From assembly GCA_035582835.1 (NCBI GenBank), contig JAYKAV010000778.1, positions 2,507,236 to 2,571,235 of the forward strand: DNA of 64,000 nt, in the 5' to 3' direction. Under the pieces are notes generated by a model, which was not told where the DNA came from, did not search any database, and was given only the letters and a program-made list of their open reading frames with translations. The position numbers and the translations under genes were made by a program. Positions 52,921-64,000 of the stretch are shown piece after piece; within the stretch, counting starts at the first letter, position 1, and every line of letters begins with the position of its first letter. The DNA comes from Phoebastria nigripes. Its lineage: Eukaryota; Chordata; Aves; Procellariiformes; Diomedeidae.

Positions 52921-54542
52921 ACTGAGAATACCAATACAAGCCTCACGGTGCTCCAGTGCCACGTGCATGCATAGTAAATTTGACAAGCAGAGACAGTGCA
53001 GCAACAGCAACTGTAACAAGCTGGTAGCCTTCATCTTCTTTCTCTGCTTCTTTTTATTATCTCACCTCTCTCTTTGTTGCCAACTTCTCTGTGTTACTGG
53101 CATCATGGATGGTCATTGTTTCTGTTCTACTCTGGTCCCAGTTTATTTGATTTTGCTTGTTTTCCTTACTTACAAATTACTGCCTTAGGGGAAAGAAACC
53201 TTTCAAACCTTTGAGCCAGTCTGATCTATTTAGGTAGTGTGGTTGCTCCGTTTATTAAATAAAGTTCTCTCCTTGCTGTGGCTGCTTCTTCTAACTTCTT
53301 ACATTTCCACGAATCTATTGTTTACTATTATGAGTAATAATGAATGTTATCACAGTTGTTTGTAGCAGGAGGACTGGATCAAATGGCTGACAAACCTCTA
53401 CTCCCAAGTGCTGATAAATTAGAGGCACAATTTGGTAAACGTGATGGAAGGCACATAGTAGGATACAATCTGGAGAATGTAAGCACTTAACAGTAAAAGT
53501 CACTACACATTATTTTTTACATGCAGAAGTAGGAAAAATCCAAAACCTATTGGCTTCTTTAGATCAGTAAATCACAAACATTTTTTCACATCAGGGCTCT
53601 CTAATCCACCTCCAAGGTAGCCTGACTCTGATCTCACTTCCTAGACTTGGAAAAAGAGATGCACGTTCCCTGCCTCTCTAGAAGCCGCAGCACTAATGGC
53701 CTAGAGCCCACGATTTTCACCTTTGACAGCGTCTTGGTTAAGATTTTGTTTGTTCCGGTTCTAAGCTTTTCCACTGATTTCATTTCTTGTCAATTTATTT
53801 CTGCTTTAATCAATGAATTAAACAAAACAGACTTACGTGAGTCAAAGTGATATAAAAAGTATTAATGTAGTGGATTTGAACCAGTTTATCTACCTTGATA
53901 AAAAATTGATTACATTAGCTTAGGTAAATACTCATATAATCAAGAGCTTTGTAGAAGAATCTTCTGAAAATTCATTTTCGTCCTTTAAGCCCTGACAATT
54001 TATTCTTTGTCACAACCCGTCCTATTTTCTAGCAAAGTTAAATGTAACAGAATGAAGTTTTCTCTGCACAATGAAAAATGTGTTGATCAACAGTTCAAAG
54101 ACTTTCTGAGGAACAAGAAGGTGCAGAATATTGCATACACTCGTTATCATCTGAAATTAAGATGAGCCAAAAGACAAGTGAAAATGAAGAGTTATAAATT
54201 AATCTGATTCTGTCCAAGTTCTGTAAAGTAAGTATAGCAAACCTCAACAGTATGCTTTTTTCCCCAGCAGAAATGCATAGGAAGACTGCTAATTTTGCTG
54301 GCCTCCAGAGAAATACTAAGGAACAGAAGTTGTAATTATAAACGCAAACAAATGAAAACACAGTGGCCATCTAACAAACTCAGAGGCATCTGTATTCCCT
54401 AATGTGCGCCACGTAAGAGATGAAGACAGCCCTCAAAAAGTCAGCCTCAGAGCAGCAGCATGAATTTTCCTATTGATGTTGCTAACCCTGCAGCCCCGAG
54501 ATCCATATTTACCCCCGCTAGAGTTTGCAGAAGACAGTCTGG

Positions 54543-54558
54543 TTTATTTATTTATTTA
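54543..54558. repeat. (TTTA)4 microsatellite
   Basis: Four TTTA units, a simple tetranucleotide repeat. Confidence 0.9.
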
Positions 54559-55601
54559 GCTTTTTAAGACGTTGAATATACTTGCGGGCCTCTACCAACA
54601 TATGACACACCATATTTAATTTTAGTGCCTTCCTCTTTTTTTGTACATATATAGCCACACATTTTCATTTTCCTGCTCTCCTCCTCCCTACTAGTATTTG
54701 TTCATAAACTCACAATTCAACAGCAACCGAGACCCTTAGGAACTGAAGGTTCATGGCAAGTCAATGCAGATGATGCTTCTAAGTGCTTCAGTGACTTCTG
54801 AAAAAATCGGTCTGCGGACATGCCCAATGGTAAAACTGTAACAAGCGTAGGTGTAATTGTGCCACCTATAATTTAATTAGCTTAGCTAACGAGATCAGCA
54901 AACAGCAGCAGTAGTAAATGCGACAACATGGACTGGATGCTCTGCCTCCCAAGTACATACACTTTCTGGGGGGGATGTAGCACAGCTTGTGCTGACCCCT
55001 CCACCATGTGCTTTCATTGCAACTGCTCATCTACACTAGGTAAAGCTGGGGAGACGTGTCCCCCAGCACATTACATTAGCTACATCTTGTAGGTGGCTAA
55101 CTCTGTACAAACATTGGAGGGGAGGGAGAAAAGCAGTATGATGCAGATTACTGACTCCAAAGATAAACGGTAGAAACGGCATTTAATTTTGCCTCACTTC
55201 TTAAAATGGAAAGAGCAAGAGAAAGGACATCTCTATTTCCCATCTGCAGTATGCCACAGTACACTTAAGGAAAAGGTTAGCATGCTATTCTAGATAGTCA
55301 GAAATAACAAAATTCAGTATAATCTTACCAATATTTTGTAGGTACTCTATAGTAAAGGGAAGAGATCTGTACAGGCTGTTGTTTCTCCCAGAAACTGAAA
55401 AACACTACCTTTTGCACCGGATTGTATTTGAGCTGCCAGAAGTTCTCATAGTCCTTAGTCTTGATTTAGGTAAAACAGACCATGTTTTAAATAAACTGTA
55501 TCTCAGGTGGGAGTTTTTTGTTGTTTCTTAGTTAATTTTAGCACAATAATTACCACAGCTTGAACAGTACAGGTATTCTACCTGAAACTCTGCTTAAGGA
55601 T

Positions 55602-55845
55602 AGCATCACAGAATCAGACTGTTTAAGGTTGGAAGGCACCTCCAGAGGTTATCAAGAGAGGCCTCGCAATGGCATCAGCCAGCTCCCCCAGCAGTCATGG
55701 GTGCATCCCATCAGGGCCCGTGGACTTACGTATATCCAGTTTGCTCAAATATTCTCTAACCTGATTGTCCTCCACCAAGGATAGGTCTTCCTTACTTCAG
55801 ACTTTCCCCAATTCAGGGCTTGGGATTTCTGAAGACACCAGTTTC
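55602..55845 (-). mobile_element. Decayed CR1 LINE with RT coding fused to its 3' end
   Basis: 55602-55655 is the reverse complement of a CR1 3' terminus ('ATCACAGAATCAGACTGTTT', then 'AAGGTTGGAAGGCACCTC'). From about 55666 to 55845 the minus strand encodes the start of the CR1 ORF2 reverse-transcriptase region. In one frame it reads LVEDNQVREYL, then KSTGPDG, then MHP (GPDGMHP at 55698-55718), then a stop. GPDG(I/M)HPRVL is a hallmark of CR1 reverse transcriptase. The stop (55695-55697) sits where Arg is usual, consistent with CpG decay. The rest of ORF2 and the 3' untranslated region, normally more than 1 kb, are missing between the two parts. It is inactive and noncoding today. The right-hand edge is approximate. 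Confidence 0.9.
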
Positions 55846-58800
55846 AACAAAACAGTACAAGTGCACTGTCAGCTTCCAGACAAATCTGTTCTTGTCTACA
55901 CCCCCTCAAGGAAGCACAAACCACTTGTAACTACACAGCCCACATCCAATCATCTCCAGAAACTCTTAATGAACGTGAAATGTGTGGTTACAGATGTTAT
56001 TCCTTCAAATCTTAATAAAATGTACAATGAAATAGAGAAACATTTTAAATTCTTTATTTTTAAACTGACTCTCCATCTTTTTACCATACATGGATTATTT
56101 TTTATTCATGAGGTTGCAACCATTTGTTTCCCTTAAGAAATAGAAGTGTAAAAATCTAAAATACCCTTGAAAGAGCATCTTAAAGACAAAATGAAGGAAT
56201 TCAGAGAAATTTGTGGACACTATGTCCAGAAGATAGTCTTGTCTGGAATCCAAAATACTGTATTTCTCCACTAGCTGATCTACAGTTAGGAGAAAACGGA
56301 ACATTGTTTGTGTGTTTCAAACATTATTTCCATTTCAAGTAGCACTTGCCATTTTCTACATGAAGGACAGAATAAAGCAAATGCTGAAGCACTTGTGTGC
56401 TTTCTTACGCTTGTTAAGTGCTACTTGAATTTTGACTACTATACTTCATCTCCAATTAGCCAACCTCCACGTGGTGTATAACAACATTGTTTGTCTTTTC
56501 TATGCAAAAAACCCCCTAGAGCTCTCACTTCTTTAGATTAGCCTACTGGTTCTCAGTTCACTGTACTAGTCTTAATTCAGAGTAGCTCTACTAAATTTTC
56601 CAAATACTCCAACTGCCTGCTACAGTGTACTTAACTATTTAGACACTACAAATTGTACATATGTTTTTTTTTCATAAAGTACTCAATTGCATTTTGTTTT
56701 AAACACTGAATTCTAATAACTGATAAAAGTTCTGCAATAAGTTCTTTCCATATATCCATTCTAAATGGGTAATGGTGTTGCTGTAACCAAAATTGCCTAA
56801 GAGTATACGCAAGGTAAGGCTTGCCAAGTTAAAAACAAACAANNNNNNNNNNNNNNNNNNNNNNNNNNNNNNNNNNNNNNNNNNNNNNNNNNNNNNNNNN
56901 NNNNNNNNNNNNNNNNNNNNNNNNNNNNNNNNNNNNNNNNNNNNNNNNNNNNNNNNNNNNNNNNNNNNNNNNNNNNNNNNNNNNNNNNNNNNNNNNNNNA
57001 GATACACTTTTTATTTACATAGGATTCTTCAGATAAAATCAGCTTGCAGATTTTTAAATTAATATCAAAGCTGCTAAGAAATATTTGCATATCACAATTT
57101 ATACCTTATTAACTGCATCGCTGTGGCACAATTGTAGATATAGGACTCAATTCCTTACATCTAGAGCAAAAAGGCATAAACCAGCATTCTTTTGAGCCAG
57201 TAAGACCTTGGAAAACCAGTGCCCTCTCTTGTGATCCTGCACACAGAAATAAGAGTTAATTCCCAGCAACTCCTGTGAGAGAAGCTACTGAAGGACTGCT
57301 CTGCTCTGGGTTATCACATTTACTGCCTCTTCTGGGCATTCAGCTCCTCTAGCCAGTCAACTTGGGTGGGATGGAGAAGGGAAGCCAGTCTTTTTGGTCT
57401 CTTGCAGATTTCACAGCACTAATTCAGCAGGCCACAATCTTTAACTGCCAGATTCTTGTCACTTGAGACAAAGACTCTTCACCTGACAAACCTTCTTCCA
57501 GGATTTACTCAATTATAAACCTCCATAAATTGTGGGAGAGTTTGGCTCTAAGTTCCAACTTTGAATTGTTAGCGTTGAACTCAATTATCCTGAATACCAG
57601 AATAAAGTGAACCTTTTCCTCCAGTGGGAATATTAATGTCTAAAGGGAATGACAGTGCCATTTGGCTATCATGAATTATTATTCAAGAGGAAAATGTTTC
57701 TTAAAGCTACAGGAACTGTAGGGTCAGAACAGCAGCTGTCACAATTCTAAGAGAACGCGGGAGAAACTTGTGAGTAAACTTGTGTTATTTTAAAAGCAAA
57801 CCACTGTGATGATGAATTTTAAGGAGAAACATTACATAACTGAAGTATAAACTTCTGTTTCTACTCACATGTTTGTCAATAATAAAAGCAGAGATAAATA
57901 TCATAAACACCGTGTGACCGATGATGTAAGAGAGTATCTGGCTTGTTTAGCACATGGGAACATGTGTACATTTTAGCGAGCAGGTCATTCTGGACACTCA
58001 CTCTCAAACAGACAGGGGTAGCAGAACACCATGAGTATCCTTTGGCTCCACTTAACCCCTTTCTGAATGGTTTTGAGCTTAAAACAGGCTTTATGGCTAT
58101 GTGGCTTTATGCTGCCATTCTGGCTAGGAGCTAAATTTCGCTTCCATGAAAATAAGGACTTTATAGGAAATTGCTACCCTGTTTTAGAAGGTGATCTTGT
58201 TTTGTGTTTTGCTGGGAGACTGAAATGCTTTGCAAAGATTATTTTATGGGTATTGTCTGGTTTCAGCACTTTCGAGACAAACACTAAGGAAAAAAAGCAG
58301 CAATAAAACTGTTTCTTTTCCACACAGAGAGTTTGTGCCCATATAAGGTGCTCCCCACTAACTGATTTTGTGTCTGCTATAATATGGGGGTTCTCTCCTT
58401 ACTAAGCTATGCTATTAAATTAATACATTGATNTATCTTAGGCTGTAACCCAAGGGACAGTTCAGGTCATATTTTGAAATCTGACTGAAGCATTACAATC
58501 ACGGATTATAGTTNACGCTTGTGAAAAGGGAGCCTGGTACAGAAGTACCTCCTCCTCCCTCTTTCCACCAAAAAGAAGTCACAAATTTTAAGACCCCAAG
58601 ATGTAGGGGCCTAAACTCAGGTTCAGCGACTTTTTAAAATTTCTCTAATATGCTGTGACTTTCAGGAGATTGCTCTTGGAAAAGCCTTTTTATGGCTCTG
58701 CTTTCATTTCAGGTCTCTGCATAAAGATTCCATTTAGAAAAGTTTTAAATGTATTTATGTGCAAGAGGCAGTTTCTCCTCTTTGGTCTTTTTTGGTCTGA

Positions 58801-59085
58801 GTAGGATTGAAGAAGGGCTATCTTGCCTAAGGCATTCCCTTTTTCTTCAATGCCTCATCCAGACAGACAATGATACACTGTATTTGTTTTAATACATCTT
58901 TGTGTGCTATAAGGAGTAGTTTAATATTGCTGCTTGTGGAGAATGCTTTGGTCTACATTGCTGCAGGCTAGGAAAGCTGGGCTTACAAATTCTAATGCAG
59001 AAGGATATATAGCTATTTTTAGTCAACACATTGCAAGGTTTCAGATACGCAGTAATACAGTCATGTTAGATCTTTAAATACTTGT
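55846..59085. other. AT-rich noncoding DNA with assembly gap
   Basis: About 3.2 kb with no recognisable gene. Reading frames near 56.7-57.1 kb are artefacts of the N run. The stretch 58620-58990 is even-textured and might be conserved noncoding sequence, but this cannot be judged here. Single N's are at 58433 and 58514. Confidence 0.68.
56843..56999. other. Assembly gap (157 N)
   Basis: A run of 157 undetermined bases. Its length is not a round placeholder value, so it may be an estimate from paired reads. Any feature overlapping it cannot be assessed. Confidence 0.99.
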
Positions 59086-60270
59086 GATAGAACCACAGAG
59101 ATGAAGGGCTGGAAGGGCCGTCAAGAAGCCTTGCCCACGCCCTGAGACAAGATTAATTATATTTTGACCACCCCAGAGATGTTTGTCTAATATAGTTCCA
59201 AATGAAGGCTATCACAGCCTTTTGCAATGCTTCACTACAGTTATAATCAGACATTTTCCCTATTTTTCTCCATTACTCCTTATCAAGTCTCCAAGGGGTA
59301 CCAAAAAATGCTACAGTCTTCTTTCAAGGAACCTCTTCCACCCCCCCTTTTTTTTTTTTTCTTAAACATACTGTGAGACTATTGTTATATCCACATTTCC
59401 TTACCATTTTCCAGACCAAGCAAACATGGTTCCTATAATCTTTCCCCTCAAGAGCAGTGCCCAGACCTGGGCATAGTGCTCCATCCAAGGCCTCTAGTTC
59501 TGGGCATTACTACATTCATATAGTTGCATATTGCATTTTCTTTTTAAATCTACAGAAATATATAAATACCTCCATTAACTTACATAGAACAATCCTGTTA
59601 ACACATACTGGGTGTGTTGGGTTTTTTCCTCTACAGCACCATAGTTTTAACCACTTAATCAAATCCTGATTTCTGTTTATCTTCTGATTTTTCATTTTGC
59701 ATGCAGCTACCCGATTCTCCTTCCTAACAGTAGTACTGTACTTAATTTCATTTTCTTGACTTCATGCAATTTCTCCGCTGTTTCTGAGAACACCTTGTAT
59801 TCTGTTCCTGTCCTCCAAGAGGCCTCTCAGCTTGTTGGTGCGGGATTGCATACATGTCCCTCATGCCACCTGACTTTGTCAAGGAAACTGCTCAATAGAA
59901 TCGGATTGAGGAGAACATGAGAGGTTTACTCAGTCTACACAATAGAAAATTCGATTCTTTGTGAAATTTCAATGTTTCCTAAGTCAAAACACATTTCCTT
60001 CTTCCTGTTTAACTGTTCTGCTGGCCTTTTGATCAAAAGAAGAAACTAGATTTGTTTGATGTGATTTGAGCTCAACAAATCTGTGCTGGTTGTTCTTCAC
60101 AACCTTACTCTGCTATTGTGGCACAGAAACCCAGTGTTCCCAGACTTACCCTGGTCTCTGCCTGAATACTCTAGTTACTCACACTAGACTGTACTTCCTT
60201 AGGTCCTCCTCCTTAATCTTTGACCTCGTCCAGTCTGGTANGATCTAAACTGTTCCCTCCAGGTTCTTAA
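59086..60270 (-). mobile_element. Long decayed CR1 LINE (3' region and part of ORF2)
   Basis: The plus strand follows the reverse complement of CR1 for about 1.2 kb: terminus 'GATAGAACCACAGAGATGAA' then 'GGGCTGGAAGGGCC' (59086-59120), 'GTTTGTCTAATATAGTTCC' near 59182, 'GCCCAGACCTGGGCATAGTG' near 59459, 'CTCCATCCAAGGCCTC' near 59479, 'TGCATGCAGCTACCCGATTC' near 59698, 'CTCAATAGAATCGGATTGAG' near 59891, 'AATCTGTGCTGGTTGTTCTT' near 60078 and 'AGGTCCTCCTCCTTAATCTT' near 60202. The later landmarks fall inside the reverse-transcriptase ORF, now full of indels and stops. It is the longest and one of the oldest CR1 copies here. A C7T12 run (59342-59360) lies within it, as does an N at 60241. Confidence 0.88.
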
Positions 60271-60499
60271 CATTAACTGCTCTGGTTCAGAGGCAGCTTA
60301 GACACACTCCTTAATAATACAAAAAAAATTAACTCACTCCTGCTGACTTCATCTATCTAAATATACCCCGAAATACTTTAAACGTATTTTAAATTCACTG
60401 TTTTCTTCCTCTGTTACTCTTGTTAAAATCGTGTTAACTAAGTGATAAAATTCATGACAACAAACAGAAGATTAGGCAAACTAGAAATGCCTGTGGGGG

Positions 60500-60560
60500 A
60501 AAAAAAAAAAACCCACACAAAAAAAAAAACCCCAAAAAATGCAAACAACAACAACAAACC
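60500..60560. repeat. A/C-rich low-complexity tract
   Basis: A runs of about 11-12 interrupted by CCC and CACAC, then (CAA)n. It is preceded by a G5 run. It is the same style of simple sequence as at 50.9 and 51.4 kb. Confidence 0.9.
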
Positions 60561-62272
60561 AGAAGACAAAATAACACTCAATCAGCTATTAATACAATTT
60601 TTAAAGGCCTTTTAATAATTTTATAGTCTGACTCCATGTAATAATAATAATTTTCAGCAACAAAATCGGGTAGTACTTACCCACAGTCTTTTAAATAAAA
60701 TGGCTTATTGAAGTCAGTGAGGTATTTGCTTCTTGACCAACTAACTCAGTAATTGTTTACACAGAAAACCCACAAAGTTCATGTTTAGCTCTTTGCACTG
60801 TGAAATAAATAGGCTTTTAAGCATACTTAAAGCTAATCTGATTCAAGACTTCATTCAGGTCCATTATTTTGCACATGTAATACAGGAAAAATTTCACTGA
60901 TACAGATTTTACTCGTGAGAGGGAAGTCATGCATACAGAAGTTTGCAGGATGTGGTTCGTTACAGCAGCATCAACAGGCTCTATGTGACAAAAACCTCAC
61001 AGACATACTACAGGAGGAGGAAACTAAATCATGAGTTGAACAAAATGATGGCAGAAATGATTAAACATAGAATTCCAGATTAGTTCTAAATATTTAAAGT
61101 CAGCATACCTTTCCATATAAGCACGCATGCACAAACTTTAATTATTATATACAATCTATGATAATATATTGTTCATACATTATAAATTTTCACTTGGTAC
61201 TTTAATCAGTTTATAAAATGTATTCACATATATTAAATCAATCAGCACTCAACATGGGCCATGCTGCACAAATTACTAAATAGTTTCTCAGTCTTCAGGG
61301 CTAATTTGATACAATCACAAGTGTTAGACTTTCATTAGCCTGAAGTTTAAGAGTATAATTGAATACAGCATAATTTTAGATATACTTTATTAAAAACGAA
61401 ATGGAGGGGTTAGGTTTAATGAAAAAAGAAAATGGTAACACTCTGCCTATAATATATTTTTTCATGCCTCTTCGAGCTATTGTTCCCTATCTATTTTGAA
61501 TTTAGCATAATGAGATAAGTTTACAATCTGAGCAGAGGTTTTACAGTATTAGTTAGCTCTTCAAAACAGTTTCACTTTCCGCCACATTTCAAAGGCTTAT
61601 TTTTCTTCTAAGAAAACAAAACAAACAAGCAAACCCTTAATATGGTCTTTCAGTGAAAGAAAGGTTGAGAGATGGGGCATCTCCTGAAATTTAATGGGAA
61701 ACAGGGCAAACTTGCGTTTGGTTACAAAAGGACTATATTGACTTCAAAGTGGGAGGTACGTTACATGAAACACTATATAATGAAACAGATGGGAACCTAA
61801 TATTTACCACAAATTATAGTCTGACTCATGCAGTGATGTAGCGATTTAACATCTGTGAACTGGAGCCTAACTGCATTAGGTGCTGCTGTAAGCCGGCCTT
61901 GGATGGGACTGGTCAAAAGCTGTGTAGACCCTGACTCAGAACATCAATTTCATTCCATGGGAATGTCCTAGCCTGCACGCCCTCTGCCCTTCTCAGAGCA
62001 ACCAGGATGGAAATGGGATCCTGAAATACCAGATAATATCAAAGTTGGAAGTGAATCTTGACCTATTTCATGTAGGATGTTCAAAGTGCTCAGGTTGCTA
62101 CCGGCAAAGCAGAGCTTGTTTATCACATCATAGAACTGCATCCTACAGAGAAAGTTTGTATTACCTGACTGTAAATGTTGGTCTTGATCTTGGAAAATGA
62201 ACCATAGGAACACGAGGATCCCTTGCCATAGGCTCACTTGTTAATCTTACTTTCAAGTACATTGAGAAACAC

Positions 62273-62292
62273 TGTAACCAAGTGTAACCAAG
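62273..62292. repeat. 10-bp tandem duplication
   Basis: TGTAACCAAG is repeated twice with no spacer. Local slippage duplication. Confidence 0.9.
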
Positions 62293-64000
62293 GCTTAGTA
62301 GTTCAGAAATAAAAATACATCATATGACTTAAAGACATAGGATAATGCCAAGTAATAAGATATCAAACAATTACAAAGGTGCAGTACAACATCTCTTCAC
62401 CTTTTACTTTCACCTCCAAAAATCCATCCTTGATTCTGGCAACACAGCATTGTGCACTCCAAATCTGGAAAAACCTGAATATGAATGACCAAAATAATGC
62501 CTGAATTTTGTGATGCAATTGTCCCTCTTTACCACTTGCTGGTCTCTCTAATGAAGCATCTACAAGACCAAGTGTACCATTTAGGTACCATTATTTCAGA
62601 AAACCAGGTATGTTCTGTCAATTGCTGTCATAGCTGTCCATCCTCTAGTCTTAATGCTTGATAGGAGGGAACAGATACAGACACTGGTCATGTTCCTAAT
62701 CACACTTTGCATGAAAGTGGAAACCAGACTGTTCCTGAGCCAAACGGGGCAGGGGAGGGGGGGAGGCAGTTCTCTTTATGCATCTTATAACAAGGGGAAA
62801 AGTCAGAAGAGACAGCCACTCTCACAAGGTAACTACCTGCTTAGGTAATTAGACTAAATACTACCACAGCAAAGGTGGTACAAGAGCAAACTAAACATGG
62901 GCTACAAAACCATTTAGAACGTTCAGTTAGGCACATTGAGCCCCCTGCTCTCTTTACTTCTCTGAGATGTACAGACTGCCTACCATCCTGTGCAGAGAAT
63001 AAAATGTACGTCTATAACTTTACAACTGTATTTTCAAAACCTGCTGGTGGTGTTTAAGTAAATCACTGCTCTTGATTTAAATGCAGTTCATTGTCTATTT
63101 GCATTTAGCGCTTTGGGAACTTCTACTCTGAGGTTCAGTGAAGAACCATGGGATTGATGATGTTGATCTTAAGCCCTGTTGATTTCTAGAAAAACTGAGT
63201 AAGTATTATTAGGAATTCAGTATACGTGACAATAATACATGATTCACTGACAACAGAAAATGTGTGTCATTGTTTCTTGAAGATTTGGTACGCATTTTTT
63301 TCAGGTGAAGTTCCAGTTTGGGGCCCAGTTTCAGTAACCAGACTTACAGGAGCTCACAGCAGAAACTCTGCTAGCATTCTATCTGCAAATACTTGGGATT
63401 CAAACCTTATGCATAATTGAGAGAAGGTAGATGAAGACTATAAAAACCGCACTTGCTACATGTTAGACGAGTGACCTGTCTACTCTGTCAACCTTCAGCT
63501 AAAGGCAACTGTGTTAGAAACAGAAGTAACTCTGTGTTAGGCAGCTATGACATCATTTGCTTTCAAGGAAAGTTTCATGTAGTTTAAGCCCTTAAGTGTG
63601 ACGATTTATATCCTTCTCAAAGCTCTAATGTTCACTACTGTAATTCTGGATATCTTATGGCAACAATTCTGCGAGCTGAGTTTTAAGATGAGGGCTCAGT
63701 AACTGCAGATGCAGGAAAATGAGAATGAGGAAACTTTCCTATTAGAAGTGGGAAAGCAAGAGAGTAGTTTAAATGAACTAACTGCTGTATTAAATTTTGT
63801 ACTTTTTACAGACTTCTTCAGAAGCAAAAGACCAGTGGAAAGGCAGGGAAAAAAAAAGATGTTTCTGAATCAAGCTAATATTCTGGAGCATTATTTTAAG
63901 CTAGGCTCTAGATTGTTACAGAAGTTCTAGATACTTTCCTTCACTTCCTCCTTTCAGAATGAAGCTAGTTCATACCTATCTTCTTTTCTCCAAGCTAAAG

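Larger units (their letters stand above)
51631..55601. other. AT-rich noncoding DNA
   Basis: About 4 kb with no recognisable gene. The longest frame (136 codons, plus, 52778-53188) is Ser/Leu/Cys-rich with no domain. It includes a CT-rich run near 52820, an alternating CA/CG/TG patch (52893-52920) with palindrome ACACGCGTGT, a (TTTA)4 microsatellite (54543-54558) and an N at 52611. Confidence 0.68.
60271..64000. other. AT-rich noncoding DNA
   Basis: About 3.7 kb with no recognisable gene. The longest open frame is 89 codons. It includes the A/C-rich tract at 60500-60560 and a 10-bp tandem duplication (62273-62292). The stretch 61850-62250 is somewhat GC-richer, with no convincing coding frame. 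Confidence 0.68.

Noticed and set aside
55698..55718. GPDGMHP-encoding segment as a cellular gene
   Set aside because: The motif is the CR1 reverse-transcriptase signature, the frame is interrupted by a stop and it abuts a CR1 3' terminus. It is a dead retrotransposon.
56699..57090. Open frames of about 90-100 codons on both strands
   Set aside because: They run through the 157-base N gap, so their length is an artefact of undetermined bases.
1..64000. CRISPR arrays, operons, prophage, tRNA, rRNA or other compact-genome features
   Set aside because: No regularly spaced direct repeats, no dense same-strand coding, and no tRNA or rRNA core sequences were seen. The DNA is vertebrate nuclear and noncoding.
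1..64000. Scattered single N's as biologically meaningful positions
   Set aside because: They are isolated ambiguous bases spread across the window, consistent with draft-assembly uncertainty.

Overview
This window looks like AT-rich, gene-poor nuclear DNA from a bird, or less likely another sauropsid such as a crocodilian or turtle. The evidence is several decayed CR1 (chicken-repeat-1) LINE fragments, A/C-rich low-complexity tracts of the kind common in bird genomes, otherwise low visible repeat density, and no compact coding. Scattered single N's (about two dozen) and one 157-base N run show a draft vertebrate assembly. There are no operons, ribosome-binding sites, CRISPR arrays or prophage.

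I found no gene that I can recognise. All reading frames are short (longest 187 codons), lack recognisable domains, and mostly lie in AT-rich DNA where such lengths arise by chance. The window is best read as intergenic 'gene desert' or the inside of a very large intron.

Layout: 215-745 is a decayed CR1. 746-6344 is plain AT-rich DNA. 6345-6830 is a second, older CR1. 6831-13099 is AT-rich with a 28-base poly-T. 13100-13680 is a small GC/CpG-richer patch holding a weak exon-like segment. 13681-20149 contains a POU-octamer/homeodomain-type site. 20150-20345 is a small CpG-richer patch with a spaced direct repeat. 20346-26929 is plain. 26930-27310 has the look of conserved noncoding sequence. 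27311-40059 is mostly plain, with ancient interspersed-repeat fragments near 32.5 kb and 38.2 kb. 40060-40620 is a GC-richer block. 40621-50848 is plain. 50849-51630 is a cluster of strand-asymmetric A/C and G/T tracts with a G-quadruplex motif. 51631-55601 is plain. 55602-55845 is a CR1 copy in which reverse-transcriptase coding lies next to the 3' terminus. 55846-59085 includes the assembly gap. 59086-60270 is the longest CR1. 60271-64000 is plain.

All four confident CR1 copies have their sense strand on the minus strand. No gene network can be described, and I do not see a new biological system. The candidates most worth checking are the exon-like segment at 13.2 kb, the CR1 junction at 55.6 kb, the asymmetric low-complexity cluster at 51 kb, and the putative regulatory elements at 15.4 and 27.0 kb.
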